6,393 nt of DNA from Pseudomonadota bacterium (GTDB lineage Bacteria; Pseudomonadota; Gammaproteobacteria; Steroidobacterales; Steroidobacteraceae). The stretch's first letter is position 1, and every line of letters starts with the position of its first letter. The stretch lies in assembly GCA_021838065.1 (NCBI GenBank), contig JAKCEJ010000178.1, positions 1 through 6,393 of the forward strand, written 5' to 3'. Of the stretch, positions 1 through 5,120 are shown piece after piece. Position numbers and translations under genes: made by a program. The notes under the pieces were generated by a model. It had not been told where the DNA came from. It did not search any database and saw only the letters and a program-made list of their open reading frames with translations.

Positions 1-745
1 GCATGGCGAGCGGCAGGCTGTCTCCGGGCTCGCTCAAGGTGCGGTACTGGGTGCCGGTGATCACCGCGAGCTGATCGAGCGCGTTGGCGAGGGTCTGCTT
101 GGCGGTGATGACCGCCGCGGCGGCGGTGTCGCGCGCGGCGCGGGCCTGCTCCACATCCGTGATGGCGATCAGGCCGATCCGATAGCGCTCCTTGGCCTGC
201 AGGAGCCCGAGGGTGAGGGCCTTCAGCGAGGATTGCTGCGCCTGCAGGGTGTCGACCGCGGCGAGCACATTGAAGTAGGCCGTCGCGGTGCGCAGGATCA
301 GGCTCTGGGCCGCCGCCTCGTAGTTCGCCTGCGCTTGGGCCACCTGCTTGTCGGCGGCCTTGAGGTTCATCCAGTCGGTCCAGGAGAAGAGGTTCTCCGT
401 CAGGTCCAGGCTCCACTGCTTGGCATCGCTATTGGAGCTCGACGGAATGCTGTAGGTGTAGAGGTTGCCGGCCGCGGTCGAGCCGACCTGCCCGCTGCTG
501 CCGGAGGAGTGGCTCCAGGTCTTGCCGGCGGTGGCCGTGATCTGCGGCAGCAACACCGCCCAGGCCTCCGGGCGCGCCTCGCGAGCGGCCATGTAGATGG
601 CGTAGGACTGCCGGAAGGTCGGGTCGTGCAGCCGCGCCTCGCGATAGACCTGGAGGAAGTTTGTGGCCGAGCCGAGCGCCGGCAGTCCGAGCGCGAGTCC
701 GCCGACGAGCAGCGCGAGCGTGAGATGACGTTGGGTGGTTCGCAT
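1..745 (-). CDS. tolC: TolC-family outer membrane efflux/secretion channel, N-terminal part (runs off left edge)
   Basis: The minus strand is open from an ATG at 745 to the window edge: 248 codons with no stop, about half of a usual TolC-type protein (roughly 430-480 residues). The product starts with a signal peptide: basic MRTTQR, a hydrophobic stretch (about residues 8-24) and a likely cleavage site after G-S-A at 25-27. Mature sequence beginning TNFLQVYREARLHDPTF is characteristic of the TolC/OEP family, as are the later TAYFNVLAA and KERYRIGLIAITDVEQARA segments, which would lie in the long periplasmic helices. A Ser/Gly-rich stretch near residues 78-105 probably forms an extracellular loop. 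Family role: a trimeric outer-membrane duct working with inner-membrane pumps or type I secretion systems. A purine-rich AGGGAAG (minus strand of 749-755) is the ribosome binding site. It lies 109 bp after the methyltransferase-like gene, probably on one transcript. The exact subfamily cannot be fixed without the C-terminal half. Confidence 0.93.
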   Translation of the reverse strand, partial: MRTTQRHLTLALLVGGLALGLPALGSATNFLQVYREARLHDPTFRQSYAIYMAAREARPEAWAVLLPQITATAGKTWSHSSGSSGQVGSTAAGNLYTYSIPSSSNSDAKQWSLDLTENLFSWTDWMNLKAADKQVAQAQANYEAAAQSLILRTATAYFNVLAAVDTLQAQQSSLKALTLGLLQAKERYRIGLIAITDVEQARAARDTAAAAVITAKQTLANALDQLAVITGTQYRTLSEPGDSLPLAM

Positions 746-748
746 GGG

Positions 749-755
749 CTTCCCT
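749..755 (-). promoter_or_regulatory. Ribosome binding site of the tolC-like gene
   Basis: On the minus strand the sequence reads AGGGAAG followed by CCC and the ATG at 745. The GGGA core is 5 nt from the start codon, which supports this start; the signal peptide begins immediately after it. Confidence 0.6.
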
Positions 756-762
756 AAAAACA

Positions 763-842
763 CCGCCGGGGGCGCAAAGTTGCACACCGGCGGGCAGGTT
801 GTGCGAAGCGGCCGATTGCCTATCGGTCGATGCCGCGGCATC
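763..842 (-). repeat. Cluster of inverted repeats in the pcm-tolC intercistronic gap
   Basis: Three perfect inverted repeats fill most of the 109-bp gap. They are CCGCCGG at 763-769 with CCGGCGG at 787-793 (17-nt loop), CCGAT at 812-816 with ATCGG at 822-826 (5-nt loop), and the 14-bp palindrome GATGCCGCGGCATC at 829-842. There is no T-run after any of them in the minus direction, so a classical intrinsic terminator is not indicated. In RNA they could form tandem hairpins between the two cistrons, or on DNA act as binding sites for a regulator of tolC. GC-rich sequence gives short palindromes readily, so function is uncertain. Confidence 0.4.
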
Positions 843-854
843 CGGCCGCCGTGA

Positions 855-1502
855 TCAGAAGATGAACTCCACCGGCCGCTCGGCATGCGCCAGCGGATCG
901 ATGACCGTCTCGAACAGGCTCTCTTCGGTCCAGGCGTCCTCGGCGACCCGGCGCACCAGCCTCGCCTCCATCACCGGGGCAGCGCCGACCACGACGAACA
1001 GCCGTCCGCCGACGGTCAGTGCGTCCCGCCAGCGGTGCGGGTATACCGGGACCGAGCCCGTCACGGCAATGGCCTCGAAGCGGCCCGTCGGCTCGAACGC
1101 CAGGGCATCCGCCGTGACCACATCCACATCGCGAAGGCCGAGCGAGCTCGTCGTGCGCCGCGCCATGTCGGCCAGCTCCGGCACGATTTCCAGCGACTGG
1201 ACCGACTTGCCGACGGCGCGCAGGCAGGCGGTGACGAACCCCGATCCGGTGCCAACCTCGAGCACCCGCTCCCCGCCCGTCAGGTTCAATGCCGCGAGCA
1301 GCCGCCCGACGACGCTCGGGCGCAGCATGTGCTGGCCGGCCGGCAGGGGAATTTCCGTATCGGCGTACGCCAGGAAACGGTATTGCGGCAGCGTGAACGC
1401 CTCGCGCGGCACCTTGCGCAGCGTCTCGAGGACGTGCTCATCGAGCACATTCCAGGCGCGCACCTGCTGCTCGATCATCTGTTCGCGGGCATCGGCCGGC
1501 AT
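855..1502 (-). CDS. Protein-L-isoaspartate O-methyltransferase family protein (divergent active-site motif)
   Basis: This 215-residue protein is the usual length for the Pcm family (E. coli Pcm is about 208). Family role: transfer of methyl from S-adenosylmethionine to isoaspartyl residues in damaged cytoplasmic proteins. The SAM-binding motif I is clear: RVLEVGTGSGF at residues 79-89, with the acidic post-I region VQSLEIVPELA downstream. The usual early helix is present (REQMIEQQVRAWNV-like, residues 6-19). The segment corresponding to the canonical G-Q-T-I-S-Q/A-P reads G-Q-H-M-L-R-P (residues 56-62), so the conserved Thr and catalytic Ser are missing. I chose the ATG at 1502 because it has a TGGAG ribosome binding site 10 nt upstream (1513-1517); the in-frame TTG at 1541 has none and adds an unrelated tail. 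It is transcribed toward tolC and probably leads that operon. Family membership is sure; isoaspartate repair activity is not. Confidence 0.9.
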   Translation of the reverse strand: MPADAREQMIEQQVRAWNVLDEHVLETLRKVPREAFTLPQYRFLAYADTEIPLPAGQHMLRPSVVGRLLAALNLTGGERVLEVGTGSGFVTACLRAVGKSVQSLEIVPELADMARRTTSSLGLRDVDVVTADALAFEPTGRFEAIAVTGSVPVYPHRWRDALTVGGRLFVVVGAAPVMEARLVRRVAEDAWTEESLFETVIDPLAHAERPVEFIF

Positions 1503-1512
1503 CGTGACGGGA

Positions 1513-1517
1513 CTCCA
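1513..1517 (-). promoter_or_regulatory. Ribosome binding site deciding the start of the methyltransferase-like gene
   Basis: TGGAG on the minus strand lies 10 nt upstream of the ATG at 1502. No comparable motif precedes the alternative TTG at 1541, so this site selects the shorter form. Confidence 0.55.
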
Positions 1518-1555
1518 GGCGGAACAAGGGCTTCCCCGCAAGCCGGGGCAGGGGG

Positions 1556-1584
1556 AAATTACGAGTTTTCGGCGCTCCTGCCAA
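1556..1584 (-). promoter_or_regulatory. Candidate sigma-70 promoter for the methyltransferase-tolC transcript
   Basis: Reading the minus strand, TTGGCA (1579-1584; five of six matches to the -35 consensus) is followed after exactly 17 nt by TAATTT (1556-1561; three of six matches to the -10 consensus). Transcription would begin near 1549, about 47 nt before the ATG at 1502. The short leader would include a 5-bp hairpin, CCCCG at 1534-1538 with CGGGG at 1544-1548. The -10 match is weak, so this remains a candidate. Confidence 0.4.
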
Positions 1585-1672
1585 GCCGATTTGCGACGAG
1601 ATATGGTGAATTAGCGCTGGAACGCCCCTGCCCATGGCGTATGCTCGCGGCGTTCGCGTGCTCGGGTATGGA

Positions 1673-1678
1673 TATAAT
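1673..1678 (+). promoter_or_regulatory. Perfect -10 box (TATAAT) upstream of the GGDEF-EAL gene
   Basis: A consensus TATAAT sits in an AT-rich island (1665-1684) that stands out from the GC-rich surroundings, 52 bp upstream of the start codon at 1731. I see no good -35 at the normal distance. A TG lies one base further out than in an ideal extended -10. Initiation would fall near 1685, leaving a leader of about 45 nt. The position in a divergent intergenic region supports a promoter. Confidence 0.5.
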
Positions 1679-1730
1679 CAATAAGTCGCGCAGCAGCCAG
1701 GACGCAGCCGCCCGAGGGAAGCTCACCTGA

Positions 1731-4028
1731 ATGTCGATCGTCTGGGCCCTCTGCCTCCTTCTGGCGCTGCTCGCGGCCACAATTCTTTTGGTGCGCATCG
1801 AACGGTCCCGACGTCACGAGCGCCAGGCGCTCCAGTCCCTGGCGCGCCAGATCGAGCATCTGCCCCCCGAGCGGCCGGCGGCCGCATCGCTGGAGAGCCC
1901 CGGCGCAGGGGACGAGGTCGCCGCCCTCGTGGGCGCGCTCAATCATCTGCTCGGCGCACCGCCGCCGCCGCGCGCCGAGGAGCCGGGACGCCGCCAGTTC
2001 CTCGCGCTCGGCGCGCAGGTGCAGCAGGCGGTGCTGGTGCACCGCAATGCCATCGTCTACGCCAATGCGCGTCTCGCCCGCCTCCTCGGCGCCGATCCGA
2101 AGGCGCTCATCGGCCGGCCGCTCGCCGACCTGGTGACGCCGGAGTACGCCGAGCTGGTCGCCGAGAATCTCCGCCGCCACCTGGCGGGCGAGGCGGCGGC
2201 CGAGCGCTACGAGGTCGACCTGCCCGGCGCCGACGGCCTGATGCGCCTGGAACTCGCGGTCGCGCCGGTCGAATTTGACGGCCGCGCGCTGCTCGTCACG
2301 GGCACGGAGGTGCTGCCGGAGCAGACTTCGAGCACGCCGCGTGGCGCGCTCGCGGCGCAGGACGGGGATCTTGCCGTGCTCGACCTGCTTTCCGAGGCGG
2401 TGGTGGCTACCGACGGCGCCGGCAGCATCACCTACATCAATGCCGCCGCGTCGCGGCTCATGAGGCTGCCGAGCGCCCAGGCGCTCGGCAGGAGCCTCGA
2501 GAACGTGGTGAATCTGGTCGAGGACGGCGACCGACGGCTGCTCGCCGAGCCGATCCGCCAGGCGCTCGGCAGCGGCATTGCGGTCAACCTCGGCCGTCGC
2601 GCCCTGCTCGTGGCGCGCACCGATGGCAGCGAGCGCTCGATCGAGCTGTCGGCCTCGCCGATCCGCGCCGCCGGCGGGCGCCTGAGCGGGGCGCTGGTGC
2701 TGCTGCACGACGTGTCGGAACTGCGCGGCATCGCCCGGCAGATGTCCTACCAGGCCACGCACGATGCGCTCACGGGGCTGGTCAACCGTCCCGAGTTCGA
2801 GCGGCGGCTGGAGGAGGCCGCCGAAGGCGGGCATCGCGGCGACGGACAGCACGTGTTGTGTTGTCTCGATCTCGACCGATTCAAGGTCGTCAACGATACC
2901 AGCGGGCACATCGCCGGCGACGGTGTGCTGCGCGAGGTGGCCAAGGTCCTGCGCGACGCGGTGCGCGACAGCGACACGGTGGCACGCCTCGGGGGCGATG
3001 AGTTCGGCATGCTGCTGATCGGCTGCCCGCTCGAGAAAGCCCGCCAGATTGCCGATGACGTGTGCCGTGCCGTGTCCGATCACCGCTTCGTGTGGCGCGA
3101 TAAGATCTTCAATCTTGGCGTTTCGGTCGGACTGGTGGAAATCTCGCGCGAAAGCGGCGCCCCGGAGGAGCTGCTGGTGGCGGCGGACTCGGCGTGTTAT
3201 GTCGCGAAGAAGCGCGGTTCGGGCCGGGTCGCGGTGTACTCGGCGCACGATGAGGCGCTTGCCCGCCACAGCGGTGAGATCCAGTGGCTGCAGAAGCTGC
3301 AGATCTCGCTGCGCGAGAACCGCTTCCAGCTGTACCAGCAGCCGATCGTGCCGGCCTACGGCGATGACACCAACGGGCCGGCGATGGAGGTGTTCGTGCG
3401 CCTCAGCGACGAGGACAGCGAGCATATTTCCCCGGCCGAGCTCGTGCGCGCCGCCGAGCGCTACCGGCTGATGGGGCTCGTCGACCGCTGGGTGGTGCAG
3501 ACGACGCTGGCGGCACTCGGCCGCGGCGCGCTGCCGGTGCCGCCGCGCCGCTGCGTGGCGATCAATATCTCCGGCCAGACCCTCGCCGACCCCGACTTCC
3601 TCGAGTTCGTCGTCGAATGCCTCGACAGCACCGGGGTGTCGCCCGGTCAGGTGTGCTTCGAGCTCAGCGAGTCGGCCGTGGTGGCCAACATAGAGCACGC
3701 GCGGCGCTTCGTCGGGGTGCTGCACGGCATGGGCTGCCGCTTCGCGCTGGATGATTTCGGCTCGGGCGTCGGCTCGTTCTCGAACCTGCGCAGCCTGCCG
3801 ATGGATTACCTGAAGATCGACGGCTCGTTCATGCGCAATCTGGCGCGTGATACGGTGAATCAGGCGATGGTCACGGCCATGATCGAACTGGCGCGCAAGC
3901 TCAACTTCAAGGTGATTGCCGAGCAGGTCGAGGACAGTGCAGCGATGGAGGTGGCACGGCGCATGGGAATCGACTACATGCAGGGCTACGCCATAGCGCG
4001 CCCGAAGCCGCTGCCGCTCGCGGCCTGA
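1731..4028 (+). CDS. Membrane-anchored PAS-PAS-GGDEF-EAL cyclic-di-GMP synthase/phosphodiesterase
   Basis: This 765-residue protein has one N-terminal membrane helix (residues about 3-21, followed by basic RIERSRRHER), a linker, PAS-like domain 1 (about 86-198), PAS domain 2 (about 212-332, with VVATDGAGSITYINAAA), a GGDEF domain (about 340-505) and an EAL domain (about 515-760). The diguanylate cyclase signature is intact (RLGGDEF, GGDEF at 421-425), and an RxxD product-inhibition site (RDSD, 412-415) lies the standard five residues before it. The EAL motif reads EVF (553-555), but the residues expected for metal binding and catalysis are present: E553, N612, E644, D674-D675, K695, E731 and Q751. 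Both synthesis and hydrolysis of c-di-GMP are therefore possible. The PAS pair presumably senses a ligand or redox state in the cytoplasm; which one is not visible. GAGGGAA at 1714-1720, 10 nt before the ATG, is the likely ribosome binding site. It is probably monocistronic, since the next gene is convergent. Confidence 0.95.
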   Translation: MSIVWALCLLLALLAATILLVRIERSRRHERQALQSLARQIEHLPPERPAAASLESPGAGDEVAALVGALNHLLGAPPPPRAEEPGRRQFLALGAQVQQAVLVHRNAIVYANARLARLLGADPKALIGRPLADLVTPEYAELVAENLRRHLAGEAAAERYEVDLPGADGLMRLELAVAPVEFDGRALLVTGTEVLPEQTSSTPRGALAAQDGDLAVLDLLSEAVVATDGAGSITYINAAASRLMRLPSAQALGRSLENVVNLVEDGDRRLLAEPIRQALGSGIAVNLGRRALLVARTDGSERSIELSASPIRAAGGRLSGALVLLHDVSELRGIARQMSYQATHDALTGLVNRPEFERRLEEAAEGGHRGDGQHVLCCLDLDRFKVVNDTSGHIAGDGVLREVAKVLRDAVRDSDTVARLGGDEFGMLLIGCPLEKARQIADDVCRAVSDHRFVWRDKIFNLGVSVGLVEISRESGAPEELLVAADSACYVAKKRGSGRVAVYSAHDEALARHSGEIQWLQKLQISLRENRFQLYQQPIVPAYGDDTNGPAMEVFVRLSDEDSEHISPAELVRAAERYRLMGLVDRWVVQTTLAALGRGALPVPPRRCVAINISGQTLADPDFLEFVVECLDSTGVSPGQVCFELSESAVVANIEHARRFVGVLHGMGCRFALDDFGSGVGSFSNLRSLPMDYLKIDGSFMRNLARDTVNQAMVTAMIELARKLNFKVIAEQVEDSAAMEVARRMGIDYMQGYAIARPKPLPLAA

Positions 4029-4031
4029 GGG

Positions 4032-4047
4032 GCCGCGCTAACGCGGC
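4032..4047. terminator. Small GC hairpin between convergent GGDEF-EAL gene and msrB
   Basis: GCCGCG at 4032-4037 and CGCGGC at 4042-4047 form a perfect 6-bp stem with the 4-nt loop CTAA. It begins 4 bp after the stop of the plus-strand gene, and its loop contains the msrB stop codon (minus strand of 4038-4040). Because it is symmetrical it could act on both converging transcripts, but it lacks a U-tract on either side. It may simply be a pause or 3'-end stabilising hairpin. Confidence 0.35.
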
Positions 4048-4475
4048 TCGAAGCGCAGCGCCGCGCCGTTGATGCAGTAGCGCTGTCCGGTCGGCTCAGG
4101 CCCGTCGGGAAACACGTGCCCGAGGTGCCCGCCGCAGCGCGCGCAATGCACCTCGGTGCGCCGCATCAGGAGGCCGCGGTCCTCGCGTGTGGCGAGCCCC
4201 GCAGGCAGCGGCGCGAAGAAGCTCGGCCAGCCGGTGCCGCTTTCAAACTTGGCTTCGGATGAAAACAACTCCTGCGCGCACCCGGCACAGACGAACACTC
4301 CGGCGCGGTGCTCTGAATTCAACTCGCTGGTGCCGGCGCGCTCGGTGCCGTGCCTGCGCAGCACGCGGTATTGCTCCCGCGTGAGCTTGCGGCGCCACTC
4401 ATCGTCGGTCTTGGTCACGGGAAACTGTTCTACTGATCGCACGGAATCGCCCCAGGGCGGCTGTTGCCGCCGCAT
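4038..4475 (-). CDS. msrB: Peptide-methionine (R)-S-oxide reductase MsrB
   Basis: This 145-residue protein matches MsrB along its length (E. coli MsrB is 137 residues). Role: reduction of the R form of methionine sulfoxide in proteins, a cytoplasmic oxidative-damage repair step. Visible landmarks are YRVLRRHGTERAGTS (about 36-50), two CxxC zinc-binding pairs (C63/C66 and C111/C114), SGTGWPSFF (79-87), GHVFPDGPEPTG (119-130) and the catalytic cysteine in RYCIN (C134). These five are the only cysteines. The position that holds the resolving cysteine in many MsrBs (SGCGWPSF) is Thr81, so no intramolecular disulfide partner is evident. The start is uncertain: the ATG at 4475 has no clear ribosome binding site, while an in-frame GTG at 4442 (giving VRSVEQFPVTKTDDEW) follows a GGGG run and would match the usual MsrB beginning. 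A perfect palindrome lies 10 bp upstream of the ATG. It is transcribed alone, away from the unknown gene at 4749. Confidence 0.95.
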   Translation of the reverse strand: MRRQQPPWGDSVRSVEQFPVTKTDDEWRRKLTREQYRVLRRHGTERAGTSELNSEHRAGVFVCAGCAQELFSSEAKFESGTGWPSFFAPLPAGLATREDRGLLMRRTEVHCARCGGHLGHVFPDGPEPTGQRYCINGAALRFEPR

Positions 4476-4485
4476 CGGGGCAACA

Positions 4486-4500
4486 GTAACAGTCTGTTAC
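4486..4500. promoter_or_regulatory. Perfect 15-bp palindrome upstream of msrB, candidate operator
   Basis: GTAACAG-T-CTGTTAC is an exact 7+1+7 inverted repeat ending 10 bp before the msrB ATG at 4475. It is not GC-driven (7 of 15 bases are G or C in a GC-rich genome), which makes chance less likely. Its position is suitable for a dimeric repressor or activator controlling msrB. I do not recognise the motif as belonging to a named regulator. Confidence 0.45.
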
Positions 4501-4622
4501 CGATTCGTCGAGACGTCCACGCGCAACGCCGGGCTTGACGCAAATACAACGCTCCGGCTCAGCACGTTTGGCTCTTGTGCATCAAGCGCTTATGAGGCTA
4601 GACCGGGTCTCATCGTTCATTC

Positions 4623-4640
4623 TGTTGGTGCTGACCAACA
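4623..4640. repeat. Perfect 18-bp inverted repeat (7-bp arms, 4-nt loop)
   Basis: TGTTGGT at 4623-4629 and ACCAACA at 4634-4640 flank GCTG. It lies 108 bp upstream of the unknown gene and 147 bp upstream of msrB. It may be a protein-binding site or an RNA hairpin in the leader of the plus-strand gene. There is no U-tract after it, so a terminator is not supported. A further 11-bp palindrome, AGACC-G-GGTCT, lies at 4600-4610. Confidence 0.4.
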
Positions 4641-4748
4641 TCACGCGCGGCGCACAATTCCGAAATGTCCGGTGCAACTTGCAGTCGGCCATGATATGAA
4701 GGGCGTCCATTTCTATACGAAAACGAGCGGCAGGGACGCCAAAAGCCT

Positions 4749-5048
4749 ATGCAGCTTGCCCGTATATGGTGTGAACATCTGGCCGCGGGCTGTCCCAGCG
4801 AGCTCGCCGGAGTCGAGATCGCGGGCAGCGATGCGCGTACCCTCGATGCGGAGATTTCGGCGTGCGTCAGCGCGCTGATCAGCCGATCAATGACGGTCGA
4901 TGAGCGCATCGAGAGGCGCCTGTCGGAAATCCACCGCGCGCTGATCGGCAAACAGGCCGAGTCCGATGAGCCGGTCGCAGCCTACTGTGAGCGGCTGAAC
5001 CGGCTGGTGAGTGCGGTGCTGACGCAGTCGCGCGCCGGCCGCGCCTGA
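4749..5048 (+). CDS. Small hypothetical protein, 99 residues
   Basis: I do not recognise a family. The frame has the codon bias of its neighbours (roughly four fifths of third positions are G or C, lower in the first ten codons), which the opposing minus-strand frame lacks in its amino-acid composition, so this is probably a real gene. The product appears soluble and mostly helical, with no signal peptide or membrane segment. It contains four cysteines (8, 15, 39, 80) that are not in a CxxC arrangement, a charged stretch MTVDERIERRLSEIHRAL (48-65) and an amphipathic C-terminal helix AAYCERLNRLVSAVL (77-91). The ribosome binding site is weak (AGGGA at 4732-4736, 12 nt before the ATG), so the start could be different. 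It is divergent from msrB and convergent with hppA, and so stands as a single-gene unit. No function can be inferred. Confidence 0.6.
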   Translation: MQLARIWCEHLAAGCPSELAGVEIAGSDARTLDAEISACVSALISRSMTVDERIERRLSEIHRALIGKQAESDEPVAAYCERLNRLVSAVLTQSRAGRA

Positions 5049-5072
5049 GGGCCCGCGGCCCGCTTCGATCCG

Positions 5073-5109
5073 GCGCGCCTGCGGCCGCGCGTCGCGGCCG
5101 CAGGCGCGC
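5073..5109. terminator. Long perfect GC hairpin between convergent genes, candidate bidirectional terminator
   Basis: The arms at 5073-5089 and 5093-5109 are perfectly complementary over 17 bp and separated only by CGT. Each arm contains CCTGCGGCCGCG or its complement. The hairpin lies 24 bp after the stop of the unknown gene and 11 bp after the stop of hppA, an appropriate place for a shared 3'-end signal. Fifteen of each 17 or more bases are G or C, giving a very stable stem. No U-tract follows on either strand, so it differs from the classical rho-independent form. Confidence 0.6.
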
Positions 5110-5120
5110 TCCAGGCCGCC

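Larger units (their letters stand above)
4476..4748. other. Palindrome-rich divergent intergenic region (msrB / unknown gene)
   Basis: This 273-bp stretch between two divergent genes is less GC-rich than its flanks, and I see no convincing gene in it. It holds inverted repeats at 4486-4500, 4600-4610 and 4623-4640, plus the 8-bp palindrome AAGCGCTT at 4584-4591. Possible promoter fragments occur (TTGACG at 4534-4539 and TATACG at 4714-4719 on the plus strand), but no full -35/-10 pair with proper spacing is clear for either gene. Open frames through it in both directions are continuations of antisense frames with poor composition. Confidence 0.6.

Noticed and set aside
855..1541. Longer form of the methyltransferase gene beginning at a TTG at 1541
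   Set aside because: No ribosome binding site before the TTG; the ATG at 1502 has TGGAG at 10 nt and gives the normal family length.
799..1730. Overlapping plus-strand open frames opposite the methyltransferase gene
   Set aside because: They are antisense to a recognisable SAM-binding protein and show no domains of their own.
1611..3725. A 704-codon open frame on the minus strand opposite the GGDEF-EAL gene
   Set aside because: The translation is rich in His, Arg, Gln and Ala with no domain, as expected for the antisense of a GC-rich gene with strong third-position bias; the plus strand encodes recognisable domains throughout.
4576..4645. A possible tRNA or other structured RNA gene suggested by the hairpins in the spacer
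   Set aside because: No cloverleaf could be assembled and there is no T-arm consensus GGTTCGANTC or matching acceptor stem.
4156..4878. A 240-codon plus-strand open frame running from inside msrB across the spacer
   Set aside because: Half of it is antisense to msrB, the remainder overlaps the better-supported 99-codon gene, and its Ser/Arg/Pro-rich composition matches no protein family I know.
4610..4951. A 113-codon minus-strand open frame opposing the 99-residue unknown protein
   Set aside because: Ser/Arg/Ala-rich shadow composition; the plus-strand frame has the better codon bias.
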